Assembly: GCF_016808095.1 (NCBI RefSeq)
Contig: NC_068978.1
Span: 25,121,306-25,185,305, forward strand
Length of the DNA stretch: 64,000 nt
Direction of reading: 5' to 3'
From: Vigna angularis
Taxonomy: Eukaryota; Streptophyta; Magnoliopsida; Fabales; Fabaceae
In this document: in pieces, positions 12,555 through 24,700 of the stretch
Layout of the letters: every line of letters starts with the position of its first letter
Position numbering within the stretch: the stretch's first letter is position 1
Translations under genes and position numbers: made by a program
Notes under the pieces: model-generated
Database searches by the model: none
What the model saw: only the letters and a program-made list of their open reading frames with translations
Told to the model about the DNA's origin: nothing

Positions 12555-12560
12555 AAGGAG
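12555..12560 (+). other. End of probable 5' UTR intron, upstream of the MYB3R start
   Basis: The bases before the start codon read GATGATTTTAG then AAGGAG, a good 3' splice site at 12554. Candidate donors in the pyrimidine-rich leader are GAG|GTATCT at 12083/12084 and AAG|GTAACT at 12178/12179. A leader intron of about 375-470 bp is therefore likely, but the donor choice is uncertain. Confidence 0.4.
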
Positions 12561-15500
12561 ATGACTGAGGAGAAATCAGAGCAGCTTTGTTTGAAGAATA
12601 AGCAAATCGATGCTGCTTCTAGTTCTTCTGTATCAGATGGAAATGGCAGTGCTATTCCCTCATCATCAAGGAAAACGGGATCAGCATTGCCGTGTAATAG
12701 GTAACTTTGTTTTAAGTTCTTTAATTGTTCTCCTGTATTGATCATAGTGTTGCAGTTTGATGGAACTGCAGTTTGCTGTTTATATGTTGTTGCTTAATTT
12801 TACATGTTGTAGCAATACCTGATTTTACTTTTTTCTTTGGAGAATTATTTGTTGGTTTACTTCCTTTTTCATTGTTTTTTCTACAATCTTTCTGCACTGG
12901 ATTTCATTTTGTGAATGCTTTAATTGTATGTAGGAGGACCACTGGTCCTGTTAGACGGGTAAAGGATGGTTGGACGGAAAAGGAGGTTAGTCTCTGGGAC
13001 GTTTGTTCAGTTGCCAAATCTTTTTGTTTTAGTTTTTTAATTTTCACGTGCTTGCTTCTTAGGAATTGATTACCTGGTGAATTCGGGTTACTAGATTTTA
13101 ATGACTGCTATATATTTGTATATTTATGGTTTAGCTCATTGTATATTGAATTCAACATATTTGTATTCATTGATACTCCTACTTGGAATTGAATTTAGTG
13201 CTTTCTTTAACTTGCTGCAGGATGAAACATTAAAGAATGCTGTTGAAGTTTTTAATGGCAAGAATTGGAAGAAAATAGGTATATACTTCTATTTGCTATG
13301 TAGTGACGACCTTTGATACTGAGTTAAAAGTTTATTTGCTGTTGCATGTTAGTAAAATCAGCGTGAGTCGAGTGACTTTGTTGCGGTGTATTGAGTGTTT
13401 GAACTTGAGATATTAGAATTGAAGGACTAAGATTGTTGGTTTCTAAAATAAATTGCGCAATGACCCAATAAATATAGTTTTGCAGAGCTCCTGTTTACAG
13501 TTTTCCATTTGCAGAGCATACTCATCGGAGCGTAAAAAACTAGAATATATCTTAAAAAGCCTTGACGATGAACTTATCAGCTTATGTAAAAAGTCAGAAT
13601 TAAACCAAGGAAACTAAAGTTCTTAAATCTCTATTTTCATCTTTCCTTAATGTTTGAATGCTTTATTTTTTGTGAAGGAGAATTCATATATGGGTGAATC
13701 AATGGAATTATTTTGTGTGATGTGACCATAATCAGCATGTATGCAAGATCTTTTGTATTGAGTGCTTTCTGAAAGCATTATGGTCATTTCATTAAATTGA
13801 TTTATCAAATGTTGAATCCAGCTGAGTTTTTTCCGGATAAATCAGAAGTTCAATGTCTTCACAGATGGAAAAAAGTTCTTAATCCTGAACTTGTTAAAGG
13901 ACATTGGACAAAGGAGGTAAAACCTAGTCCTTTCCTTTTCTATTTTTGTTATTTTCTAACAATCCTATTTTCTAACTTCTCCTAGTTGACATGCAGGAGG
14001 ATGATAAAATAATTGAACTGGTGTCTATACATGGACCTACAAAATGGTCTTTGATAGCCCAATCATTGCCCGGTAGAATAGGAAAACAGTGCCGAGAACG
14101 GTAAGGGTAACTGAATTTTGCGTGAAAATTTTCTATCCTTTTTTAATTAATTCTTTGTATTGATAAATCCTAAACTTCATTGTATTTTTTAATTAGAATG
14201 TTTAGCCTCTGAAGTTCTAAAACCTCTCATCAGACTGTACTTAAATTTAAAGAAAAACTTTCTTCAGAATATTATAAGATTTTACTACAACTCGTAGCTT
14301 TGTTTGTGTATGGGCTACTCAAAAGATTAAGTTGTACGAGCTTTGTTATTTTTGCTTTACATTGTACGAACTTTTTTCAGAATATTATAAGATTTGACTA
14401 CAACTCGTATCTTTGTTTGTGTATGGGCTACTCAAAAGATTAAGTTGTACGAGCTTTGTCAGTTTTGCTTTAGATTTTTCCTGGTATTATTATATACTCT
14501 GTTGGTTAATAAATCCTTCATGAACACCAAATACATGCGCATTGGCTTTGGTATATATGTTCATTATCATGAAGTTAGTTTCAAACATTTACAGATGGTG
14601 CAATCATCTTAGTCCAGACATAAAGAAGGATCCCTGGACTTTGGAGGAGGAATTAGCCCTTATGAAAGCTCATTGTACACATGGCAACAAATGGGCTGAA
14701 ATAGCCAAGGTTCTATGTGGAAGGTGTATTTTCCAATTAATTCTTTAGCTGTCATAAATGAAATTAAAGTCATAATTAACATCTAACAAGTTTCATTGAA
14801 TGCTAGTTGTGGAGTTTGATTTATTATATTATTATTCTTTCTCTCTTTTTAAATAATGAAAATCATTGGAGGATGTACTGTCATAGACTCCTTTTGAAGG
14901 AAATTTAGTTTTCAACCCACACACGTTCCATACAAAGGAAAAAGACAGGGAAAAAGAATAATGCAATGAAGAAAAATGCTATAGTAGTCAGTAGTTGCTA
15001 CTTTATCCATTGAAGACAATATTGATCTTACTTCAATAGTTATTAAAATATGCTTTTAGTCCTCATAAATATGGTCCAATTTGGTCTGAGTTTTTTAACT
15101 TTTTTTCTTATAAGTTTTAAGTATTTTTATAGGGTGTGTATCACCTTGCTCACTGGTGATGTAGCAATGATATGCCAAAATGTTGCTATTTCACCACTAA
15201 ATGATGATTCAGACCATTTCAAATATCTTAAACTCTACAAGGCTATACAAATAATGTTACGGAGCTTAAACCAAATTTAACCATATTAGCAAGAACCGAA
15301 GAATATTTAAGTAAATTTTAAATGACAGTTCTTCCAGTTGAGTTTTCCCTTGAATATACGTAAAACTTTTTTTTTTTTTTTTTTATATTCTTGTCATGGT
15401 TTCTGACAGAAACTGGTTTAGGATTTTCTAAACCAACCAGTCTTTATAATAGAGGAAATGCCCTCTGACCCCTAACAGCGTGATGAGAAGGCCAGACGTC

Positions 15501-17048
15501 ATCATAATGTAAAAGGAATTCTTTCTCTACTCCCAATGTGTTCAAGAGACGTGTTTTTCCCTTCTGATTTCCGTCTAAAACCAAAGAAGCTCTTTGTTCT
15601 TTCGTTTCTATTATTTATTCCCTATCATACTTCCTTTTTATCTAACTAATACAACTACCAATTTTTCTTTATAACCAAAGATTGGACAATCTTTAGCTGG
15701 AGTATGCAAACAGTTTCTTTCCATGGAGAATTTATTTCTGTTGAAACAATGATAGATCAATCTGCCCAATTTCATTAAAAAGTATTTTTGTGAAAGTACT
15801 TAGGATTCCTTTTTTTGGTACAAAATTATATAGTTCATATGTAGAATGCATCACTGTACAATAATAAATACTCATGTGTACCGGTTTCTATATATTCTTT
15901 TGTATTGCTTTCAATTGTATCATACATTGAATATATATGTTACAAATGTTCATACCCTTTACCTAATTTTTTTCTGCAGGACTGATAATGCAATAAAGAA
16001 TCACTGGAATGGTTCTTTGAAGAAAAAGAAGGATTTCTATTTAGCTAATGGAAGACTTCCGCCCATTCCAAAGAGCAGTATGGAAGTTGCTGTCAAAGAT
16101 ACAGTTAAACATTCTATAACTAACACAATTCATGTTTATTCGAATAAAGGATTAGATGCCACTGTTGCATCATCATCTAAAGCTACAGACATTACTAAGC
16201 TTGGTAACAGTGATAAGAATCAACTAGAATCCTCTGGAATAGTTGGAGAGGTTGGAGATTCTTCTAGTGTTCCACCAAAAAAATGTGCTGATTCTGATTG
16301 TGTACACTGCAATAGATTATTCCACAAAGGTCTCCGCTGTAGTAACTTGGAATCAGGGTCGGGAGACAATTTTAAAATAAACAGGGGGCCAAAATTTGTG
16401 AATCCTGGACTCAATGCTAACCAGAGAATTGATCATTGTCTGAATTATAGTGATAGGAACGGTGACAGATCAACTAGAATTTTTTATTCAAAGGAAAGTC
16501 GAACGTTTGGTTCTTTTTGTCATGAATCATCACGGCTTGATAATCCACATCCTTCAGAATCTCTTAATTTTAACATGTCTTCTGGCATGCAGAATGAGTA
16601 CATTTCTTCACCAATGAAGTCATCTGCTGGTTTCGTAACTCCACCTCATGTGAAGGGAATTGAATCATGCTCAGAATCTATTGAATCAATACTGAGAAAG
16701 GCAGCTAAAACATTCCCAACTCCTTCAATAATAAGGAAGAGAAGAAATGGAGGTGAATTACCTGCCACTCCCAGAAAGCTTGCAAATGCAGTTAATTCAC
16801 ATGTTTGTAATGAAGAAGTGAGAACAAATGATGTTTCTTGTTCTGGAGTTATGGGGTTATCTGTCAGTCCAGCTAGCCATGGCCATGGGAGTAATATTCT
16901 TCAAAATAATGCTTTGAACATGACTCCTCTGTACCGATTAGGATCCAAGCAAACAGCTGTTAAGTCTTTGACGAAACAACTTGATTCTGCATTTTACATG
17001 GAGAAAAGTGCTTCTGTGATGGAAAAGTCTACTGAGAGAGTGTTGTGA
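12561..17048 (+). CDS. MYB3R: R1R2R3-type MYB transcription factor (MYB3R family)
   Basis: Nuclear regulator of the family that binds MSA elements in G2/M genes. Coding exons: 12561-12700, 12934-12985, 13221-13278, 13822-13916, 13997-14100, 14595-14723 and 15980-17048. All have GT-AG borders and matching phases, for 1647 nt and 548 aa. R1 is about residues 57-105 (Trp60, 80, 99), R2 about 109-157 (Trp112, 132, 151) and R3 about 161-207 (Trp164, 183, 202), so all nine helix tryptophans are present. The R3 end TDNAIKNHWNGSLKKKK is typical. The last exon encodes a Ser-rich tail with an FPTPSIIRKRRNG block around the middle. The length suggests the shorter MYB3R3/5-like subgroup, which is usually repressive; that placement is uncertain. 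Odd points: Cys152 replaces the usual His after Trp151, and Cys191 replaces Pro in the usual VLPGRTDN. Confidence 0.92.
14265..14478. repeat. Tandem duplication (unit about 113 bp) in MYB3R intron 5
   Basis: CAGAATATTATAAGATTTTA and about 90 following bases (through GGGCTACTCAAAAGATTAAG) recur immediately at 14378 with few differences. The duplication is intronic, between exons 5 and 6, so it does not change the protein. Confidence 0.75.
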
Positions 17049-18750
17049 TGACTGAAGATAGTCTTCATAAAACAAAATTGGCAGAGACATAGTTTGTAAG
17101 TAGTACGTTTTTTGGAAATTAATAATACATTTTCCTTGCTTTTTAACACATTACATTTTAAATTATCTTAATCTAGCATTGCATTTTCAGTATTTACCTG
17201 AATTTTGATAGCAGCTTCTCTGCTTTGTAGGGATTGCCATTGGTCTTGCTGAAGCTGATTGAATTTTGATCGCAGTCTGACAATTTTGCAAGTGCTATAT
17301 TTCATTGACGAAGCAGAAACCGTTACACGTGTATATTTCATTTGATTGTGGATATATAGTTCGTATGGTTTTACACTGTTCACACAAGTTTTGTAGATAT
17401 TTATATACCTTGAGAAATAAATTGAGGCAAATTTCAGAACAAACTTTGATTTTATATCTTATATTAAATATAGATTTAAAGCCCTTGTTCAATGAACCTT
17501 GCAAGTGCAGTCACAATAGCTTCCAAAGACTGAGTTTCTTTTTCAGAATATAAGTTGACTTATATAAGGCGAATGTGACATACTAGTATTTTTGATGTAA
17601 CAGAAATTAAAAGAGGGCTAATAGATTTAGACCACTAAAATTGCATATTATTTAGACTTTAACCTATAATTATACTAATTTAACCAAAACACTTTGTATC
17701 GGTTTAACTAAAGTGTTGTGGACTTAAAAAAATAAAATTAGGATGACATGTTTCTTTATGATAAGTAAGTGATAATTGATTTTTCAGTGATAATTATCGG
17801 AGTTTGAAAAGGTTTTTTAATGATTATGTAATGTTTGGATGTGTAAGATATGAATTTAATCAACAATTACACTAAATTAATGAAAACACTACACTAGTTT
17901 ACACTACACTAGGTTTATTATTTTTCATCAAAACACTCATTCTATCATATAATTTTCAAACTTTTGCATGGTTTGCCACTGATTTCTTACACCTACACGA
18001 AAAGCCAACAAAAGATATGAAAAACAAATCATAGAACTTTAAGATCAGGTATACGACACCGATATATTCAGTTGAAAACTTAAAGGAACGAATCGGAAAA
18101 TAGACAATATGATTATAGAAGCCAGCCACTTGAAAAATATAAATGCAAATGTATAATTGCCACTGAATATAATTATAGAGTTTTATAGCTAGGCAGGAAA
18201 TGCTCCAAGAATTTTTACTATTATTTTTACATGGAATAGCTTCTAAATGAAGCTTGCAAAAAATGAACGAAATAAAATGTGAGGAAAGAAAATGAAAGAG
18301 AAGCTGGAGAAAAACGAACCAAATAAAATGCGAGGAAAAAAATGAAAGAAAGAAAAAAAATAGAATGAAAGATTTTGTTTGTTTATTTAAAGAGAAATTG
18401 AAACTAAAATGAAACAAAATTGTCATTTTCAAAAATCATAAATTAATAAAATAGAATAAAGTAATTGTACAGATACAAAGTTATTTTTACAATTAATATG
18501 TGGAAAGTGATGACATAAGTAATTTTGGAAGAGGCTAGTTTTATTTTTACTTGTTTTTTTTTTCACTTTTTTTCTTTCTTTATATATAACTAAAAAAAAT
18601 AGAACATGTAGGACTCCATGGAAAAGTGACATTTAATTTCCACGATTCTCTCCACCTTTATTTTTGGAGGCATTTCTCCACTCTAAATATTTTTAAAATT
18701 ATAAAACTATCATCTGCAATTCAAAAAACCTTACACCACCATATTTTTTT
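17049..18750. other. MYB3R 3' UTR and AT-rich spacer
   Basis: After the stop at 17048 a 3' UTR of unknown length follows. The frames at 17168-18632 are low-complexity or AT-rich (for example a Phe/Ser-rich frame at 17956-18432) and show no family signature. No RNA gene or clear element is recognised. Confidence 0.35.
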
Positions 18751-20030
18751 CTTCAACGGATTTTAAAATTTTTTGAAGGATTTTTCTTTCAAGGATTTGG
18801 ATATCCATTCAAGGATTTTCCAAGGCTTCAATAGATTTTGAAATATGTTATTAGCATAAAGTTAAAGAACAAAAATTTTAATGATGTCTCAAAGTCAAGT
18901 CTCAAGTGTTCTTATTACAGGAAGATTTTCATGAATACTTGTTTTAAGCTTTTATAATTTAGTAGATTTATGTATATGATATGATTTATATTTGATTCTA
19001 TGTATTGTCTGTCTTAAGTTGCTTGCCATAATTGATTATAACGAACAATTATGAGAATTTTTAAGCAAGTTTTTTTACCGTTGTGCATTCATTAAATGCA
19101 TAATTAATTACCATAATTGGATAATTAATTATCACACGTTAATTAGTTGATAATGGATTTTTGGAGGTACCCTTGAGTGAAATCTCTATAAATCAGATTG
19201 TGACTCATTCTAAAATACGAAATACAAAATACGAAATAAGTGTATTTTAAAAAATCTTATCTGCAGTGTGCGGTGATAAGTGTTATAGGGTTTGTTGAAT
19301 CCTTGTGCTGTGGCTTTGAGAACTTGGCGTGTTGGCATAGAGCGAGAACTTTCACAATGAGTGTGATTGAGTGTTGTTGTTGTTGGCATAGAGTGAGAAC
19401 TTTCACAGGGAGTGTGATTGAGTACTGTTGTTGTTGCTGAGTTAAAAGCCTATCATCCTTCATGAAGGATTCGGAGGAGGTGTTCATCCTTTGTGAAGAT
19501 TCAGAGGAGGTGTTCATCCCATGTGGGTTACAAGGGAAGTGACTTTCATCTCTTGGGGTAACAAGGGAGGTGGTTTCTAAACTTTTACAAATTGTTTCTT
19601 TGTGATTGTAATTTGTAATCGTTTTGTGAGTAGTGAACTGTTTATCTTGGTTTGAGATAAGCGACTAGATGTAGGATTGGTAAAATCTGAACCAGGATAA
19701 AATTATCTGTGCAAATTTCTCTCAACCTTACTCTCTTTATTTGTTATTATTATTTGCTTGGTAAGTTTAATTGAGTAAAAATTAAAAGGTACACGTTCGT
19801 ATTAAAAATCCTCTTGGTTTGTTTATTCCACGCTAACAATTCCGTTGGAACCGCTCTGACATCTATTAGAAGGATTTTTCAAAGGTTTCAACGGATTTTA
19901 AAATCTATTGAAGAATTTTTTTTTTGACAAATTGCGAAATCTGTTGAAGGAGTTTTTTCTTTAACGAATTTTGAAATCTGTTGAAAAATTTTTCGAAAGC
20001 TTCAACGAATTTCAAAATTTATTGAAGAGA
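18751..20030. repeat. Array of palindromic CAACGGATTTTAAAATC units, split by an LTR
   Basis: Units such as TTCAACGGATTTTAAAAT, and the reverse form AATCTGTTGAAG, recur on both sides of the LTR at 18846-19861 (18755-18840 and 19865-20030). The full unit is close to a perfect palindrome: CTTCAACGGATTT followed by its inverted copy. Such arrays can be transposon subterminal regions, but no ends could be assigned. Confidence 0.5.
18846..19861 (+). repeat. Probable copia solo LTR (about 1.0 kb)
   Basis: The stretch begins TGTTATTAGC and ends CTCTGACA, giving TG...CA termini with near-inverted TGTTA/TGACA. Near 19660-19720 it holds the copia-LTR block AGCGACTAGATGTAGGATTG followed by CTGAACCAGGATAAAATT. 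A 49-50 bp unit (GTTGGCATAGAGCGAGAACT...) is tandemly doubled at about 19330-19430. It interrupts the palindromic array around it. No clear target duplication was found, so the exact ends are tentative. Confidence 0.5.
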
Positions 20031-20648
20031 AACGCAATCTTGGGTTATTTTCGAAAATTAGAGGTATGGGAAGAAACATTTAGAGGTGTGAGGAGAAACA
20101 ATCATTTTTTGGTTTGTCTTGTTGATAATAGGCCTAGCCCAATTACTCCATCCATTATAAATAGGCCCAAAACGACAAGTTTAGGAAGAGGAGACTCAAG
20201 TGGAATATATCTATTGCCAAGCTGGTGAGGGCTAAAGACCATGCCCAACATGGAGGTGATTGATCCCGAAATAAAAGGGATCCGACCACAAAAAAGTGGG
20301 GGGAGAGTAAGTGATGGAAGAGGATAAAATCAAGCAACGACTATGAAAAGGGGGTGAATATTTTTAGAGAGGAAAAGGGTAGAGAGATTCTTTTTTGTAT
20401 CTGTTGGGTTGGTTATAGTTTGATGAGAACATATTGATGCCTACTATGGGGCAAGTTGTAAAATCCTTATAAAATATTTTTTTTTATTTTATTATTACAT
20501 TTTGTGGCACTAAATAATTAATTATGGTGTGTAATTGTGTGAAGAAAATGTTAAGAATGTGAATAAAAATTAATTAATATTGATTTTTATTTTAATTTTT
20601 GAAAATGCTCGAAAGAAGGCTTAAGTAATGTTGTTTTCAATATATTAT
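20031..20648. other. Spacer, no gene recognised
   Basis: A short plus-strand frame at 19971-20228 runs on from the palindromic array and has no domain. A purine-rich stretch (GTGGGGGGAGAGTAAGTGAT, near 20300) could be a retrotransposon polypurine tract, but no LTR start follows at the right distance. Confidence 0.25.
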
Positions 20649-20696
20649 TGTTAGAAATGAGAGGCCTTATATTTCAATCCAAGAAGGCAAGGCAGG
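20649..20696 (-). repeat. 3' end of a minus-strand copia LTR, split from its body at 23463
   Basis: Read on the minus strand, the LTR ends ...CATTTCTAACA at 20649. The sequence continues on the far side of the solo LTR at 23463 with CCAATTCACCATCCCC, which fits the usual copia LTR 3' region. Removing the solo LTR and one copy of its target duplication rejoins them. Confidence 0.5.
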
Positions 20697-21189
20697 TGTA
20701 ACACCCTAATATTTTAAAGGGTATTACTGAAAGTAGAGACTAAATTAATTTGATATATTTTATAAACCATCAAACTTTATTTCAATTCTCCCAAAGTACA
20801 ATACCAAACTTACAAACTTCAAACAATATAGTCTTCACCACTTAACATAAATTCGAATTTCAACTTATAAGTTTTACACAACGTAATTTTTCCAATACAA
20901 ATTTATTCTTTTTACAAAATATCCCTGAAAGTTTTTCCCCGCGTCTCTCTCATCTCTAAGCTTTTTCAACCGCATCTGCGACATTATCTATTCACATATA
21001 ACATGAGTTATATGATCATAGCACAAACAAATAAGGGTAAGCCAACCATATCATAAAATCATTAAACTTGTAATAAAAATATTATAATCATGTATTTCTG
21101 CAATTGATAAAATATCATTATTCCGATGTCATTAATTCATCATTATCAAAATCATCTTTCTCATTTCCATAAATCTTACAAGTGTTCCA

Positions 21190-21400
21190 TGCTTACTCAT
21201 GAAGCCTTATGGTCAGACCGCTCTCTGCCTGCTTCCTTAAGCCTCACTTATATACTATGTCTTACTTTCTGAAGCCTTATGGTCAGACCCCTCTCTGCCT
21301 GCTTCTATAAAACTTACGAATCATATGTTTATGTCAAAGCCTTATGGTCAGACCACTTTCTGCCTGCTTTCATAAACCTCAAGTGTTACTTTGCTCATAC
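21190..21400. repeat. Tandem repeat, three units, in solo LTR
   Basis: Three copies of GAAGCCTTATGGTCAGACC (the third AAAGCC...) followed by CTCTCTGCCTGCTTC recur every 60-70 bp. The frames in between are unrelated, so the repeat is non-coding. Confidence 0.7.
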
Positions 21401-22357
21401 CAAACTCTCATGGTATAACTCGAACAAACTACTCCCGGTAGTAAACATCATTTCATAAGTAATGATTTCTCATATCCACCCTAACATTTCATAAAACCAA
21501 CAATTCATACCCTCTTATCCACCTAACTCAATCATGTTCATTCTTTAATCATGAATTCATAATCACCCGTTTTGGTATCAATAAATCAAACATATTGCCA
21601 GATATCATGCTTCATATTATAAACTCATTTTGCCCAAAACGAGTATAACTCAACATATTTTCACCAAACAAAGATCATGGATCAACCAAAATATATCAAC
21701 ATATCTTAAGAACTACATATTAAAGTCTGGGCTCAATGTAATGATAAATAAAATATATATGAAATTTTTACCATGATAATATTATGCATCTACAATCAAC
21801 TTGTTTTATTTTATTTTCATCCTATTATAGATTTTTCTTTACCCCAATTGGTCACCGGAGAGGACCCAAATGTCTGAACGCATCAAACTCACCTTCGACG
21901 CCAGCACATATGACTAGTCACAACTGACTGGACCAGGCCAGGGCTGCTCTATGATCAGGGATGTGCCAACTCAGGTTTTTAAGGTTCCTCTATCCTACCA
22001 ACAAAGGGAGGTCCTCAATAATTAACAATTTATTTATTTAATTTATCTACCTTATTTTCTTATGCTCTAAATCTTAAAATGCTTAATTTTACTTCCTCTC
22101 ACAACAACCTCAACCAGTATCTGTATATCTATCTAATACCCATATACAAGTTATTACAGAACCCTTATTCCAAACCTCCCAACAAGATCAATTTCAGCCA
22201 ACAAACTCATTCAATAAATTCATCACAATAAACATCCATAATAGAATTCATACAAGATAATTATAAACAATTAACAATAATAAAACATTACAATAAATGG
22301 TCATAGAAGAATACAATATTTGACAATCATAAAAATAATCTTAATATAAAAATTCAT

Positions 22358-22800
22358 GGGGAAACAAGAAGTTGAATCTGGCAGAGCCGGTTAGACAACT
22401 TCTAATCCATCCAAAAATACAATATAATTAAATAACAAGAACAATAACATGTATGGGGAAATAAGAAGTTGAATCTGGCAGAGCCGGTTAGATAACTTCT
22501 AATCCTTCCAAAAATGCAATAAAATAAATAAGTAAAGCAATAAATAGTTTGGGGAAACAAGAAGTTGAATCTGGCAGAGCCGGTTAGACAACTTCTAATC
22601 CTTCCAAAATGCAATAAAATAAATAAGTAAAGAAATAAATAGTTTGGGGAAACAAGAAGTTGAATCTGGCAGAGTCGGTTAGACAACTTCTAATCCTTCC
22701 AAAATGCAATAAAATAAATAAGTAAAGAAATAAAACATTTGGGGAAACAAGAAATTGAATCTGGCAGAGCCGGTTAGACAATTTCTAATCCTTCCAAAAT
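22358..22800. repeat. Tandem repeat, five units of about 96 bp, in solo LTR
   Basis: Units begin near 22358, 22454, 22551, 22645 and 22741 with GGGGAAACAAGAAGTTGAAT and then CTGGCAGAGCCGGTTAGACA. Each unit holds an inverted pair (AGAAGTTG ... CAACTTCT) that can form a hairpin around CTGGCAGAGCCGGTTAG. The overlapping open frames at 22402-22781 are by-products of the repeat. Confidence 0.85.
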
Positions 22801-23177
22801 ACAAAAATAAACAACTAATAACATACAAATGGCATAACATAATCAATATCACGTTTTACAACTATCACACTTGGATATCAACACAAAAGCATACTCTCAT
22901 TTAAATTCAAAATCATACAGAAACAAAATACTCCATAATCAAGATTTAAGATCAGACAAAAGCAAAATATAGCATATTCAAGACTCAAGATAATACAAAA
23001 GGAGATACTCAAGGTTAGCTTCCCTTACCTCTATTACAGACTTAATCTCCTCGCTCTCTGAAAACTTCCAGAATATCCCCTTTGAAATTAGAAATTCTTC
23101 CAACTCTCTTCTCTCAAAAATTTTCTAAGTTCTTTGGTGTAAATTTTCAGCCTCCCCCCTTGGCTATTTATAGTAAA

Positions 23178-23240
23178 AAAATTTTACTATTCATTTTTAC
23201 TATTCATTTTTACTATTCATTTTTACTATTCATTTTTTTA
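23178..23240. repeat. 13 bp minisatellite (TTTTTACTATTCA)n
   Basis: About four to five copies of TTTTTACTATTCA lie near the 3' end of the solo LTR, with degenerate copies again near 23350-23400. Confidence 0.8.
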
Positions 23241-23462
23241 TTCATTTTACTATTACAAAAATAATTTTTTATTTGCAAATTGGTGAATTCTGATCTCAAA
23301 GCTACGTGGAACACTTATCCTTTCCAAAAATAATTTTTTTTTTTTAATTTTTTTTTTTACTATTCAGTTTTTACTATTCACAATTTACTATTCACTATTT
23401 ACTTTTTTTTTTTTTTAATTTAGTATCTGACTTACAAATATTTTCAAGGATCTTACAGCAGG

Positions 23463-24700
23463 GGATGGTGAATTGGATTTATCCTTGTTCGAAATCTTTT
23501 TAAAATCTTTATGAGTTCTTGAATCTTGAAATCAATAATCGAAGATAGATGAATCAACTAAGTAAAGAGGGAGAAGAGAAAGATCAAAGCACACAACAAT
23601 TTATACTGGTTCGGCTAATCACAGACCTACATTCAGTGTTTCTTCAATAACCTTAGTTGAAAGGAAATCCACTAATAACGAGTTGAGTTTACAAGAATAC
23701 AATGAAACTATCAATTACACTCCTCACACCACTCAAATCAGAAATAGCAAACATAAGAGATAAATCACTCAATCCTTACAACATACAAGAGCAAACACTA
23801 GCTCTGAACCCTGACTATCCTCGTATAAGTATCCAATTACACAAATTGCTAAAGGACCTAATCAAATCACACTCCTAAAGTGCAAAAGAATCAGAATATG
23901 TGAATTCCAAATAGTCTTGAATGGAATCTTATTGTGTGATCACCAATGAAGCTTTAATTCCTCCAAGAACTGTTCTTGAGGGCACCTATATTCAAAACTC
24001 AGAAAATGCGAATCCCTGATAAAGAAGGAACATAAAATAAATGTGAAAAGCTAATTGAACAAGAGAAAAAAAGGAAAAGAGAGAAAGGTTTAGGCTTTGG
24101 TTGGTGTTTCGAATCACAACCCTAGTTCTGGTTGCGCGTGTTAAAGGATGAGCTCCATCCCGAAGGGATAAACAATGGAATGGATAACATTTCTTTTGGA
24201 ACCAAGGTCGTTAGTTTTACTCCAACAGACTCATGAGCCACAGCTTTATCAATAGTAGGGTTACTACACACAGAGATCTATGAGAGTTCAGCTTGAGAGA
24301 GACAAAAGCTAAGAGTTTAGCTCGAACGCAGTAATCACTGCTTACCTTCGATGAACAATAAGACACCTCAACGAACAATAAGACACCTCGACGCGTCCAT
24401 TGGACCAATAAGGACCTTCAACGACAAATAAAACACCTCGACGCCTTGATCATCCCACAAATGTAGCCTCGATGCCTCGTTCCCTATCTCGAATGTAGTA
24501 ATCACAAAGAACTTTAAATGGTGCAGGTAAGGGGTTTGAGGAAAAATGACAAAGTTAGATGCAGAAGATGTTAGGCGCGGAGAGGGAGAGAATTAGGGTT
24601 TGGGGAAAGATTACATTAGATGTAGAACGAAATTAGGCGAGGGGAGGGAACTGCGTATTAGAGAAATATTTAGGGATTACCTGTTGTTGATTAAAGAACC
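23463..24700 (-). repeat. Copia LTR body and adjoining remnant, minus strand
   Basis: Read on the minus strand, the segment carries the copia LTR signatures GAACCAGTATAAATTGTTGT (near 23600) and CCAATTCACCATCCCC (23463-23480). It belongs with 20649-20696. The upstream limit is not defined. From about 24300 the sequence contains a short repeat CAATAAGACACCTCAACGAA whose identity is unknown. No intact frame is present. Confidence 0.5.

Larger units (their letters stand above)
20697..23457. mobile_element. Gypsy-type solo LTR, 2761 bp, with perfect 5 bp TSD
   Basis: The element starts TGTAACACCC and ends GATCTTACA (TG...CA). It is bordered by identical GCAGG at 20692-20696 and 23458-23462. No coding region or second LTR is present, so it is best explained as a solo LTR left by recombination. 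It contains three tandem arrays, listed separately. The TGTAACACCC start is typical of long-LTR chromovirus (Tekay/Del) elements; the lineage is inferred. Confidence 0.85.

Noticed and set aside
12773..13069. Plus-strand hydrophobic frame starting MLFICCCLIL
   Set aside because: It is mostly MYB3R intron 1 sequence, reading through exon 2 in the correct frame for a short part only.
17956..18432. 158-codon minus-strand Phe/Ser-rich frame that looks like a membrane protein
   Set aside because: It is low-complexity AT-rich sequence on both halves, with no conserved pattern and no promoter or splice signals.
22402..22781. Overlapping minus-strand frames with repeated SCLTGSARFNFLFPQTIY-like peptides, suggestive of a repeat protein
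   Set aside because: The frames are by-products of the 96 bp tandem repeat inside a solo LTR. There is no start context, splice support or homology.
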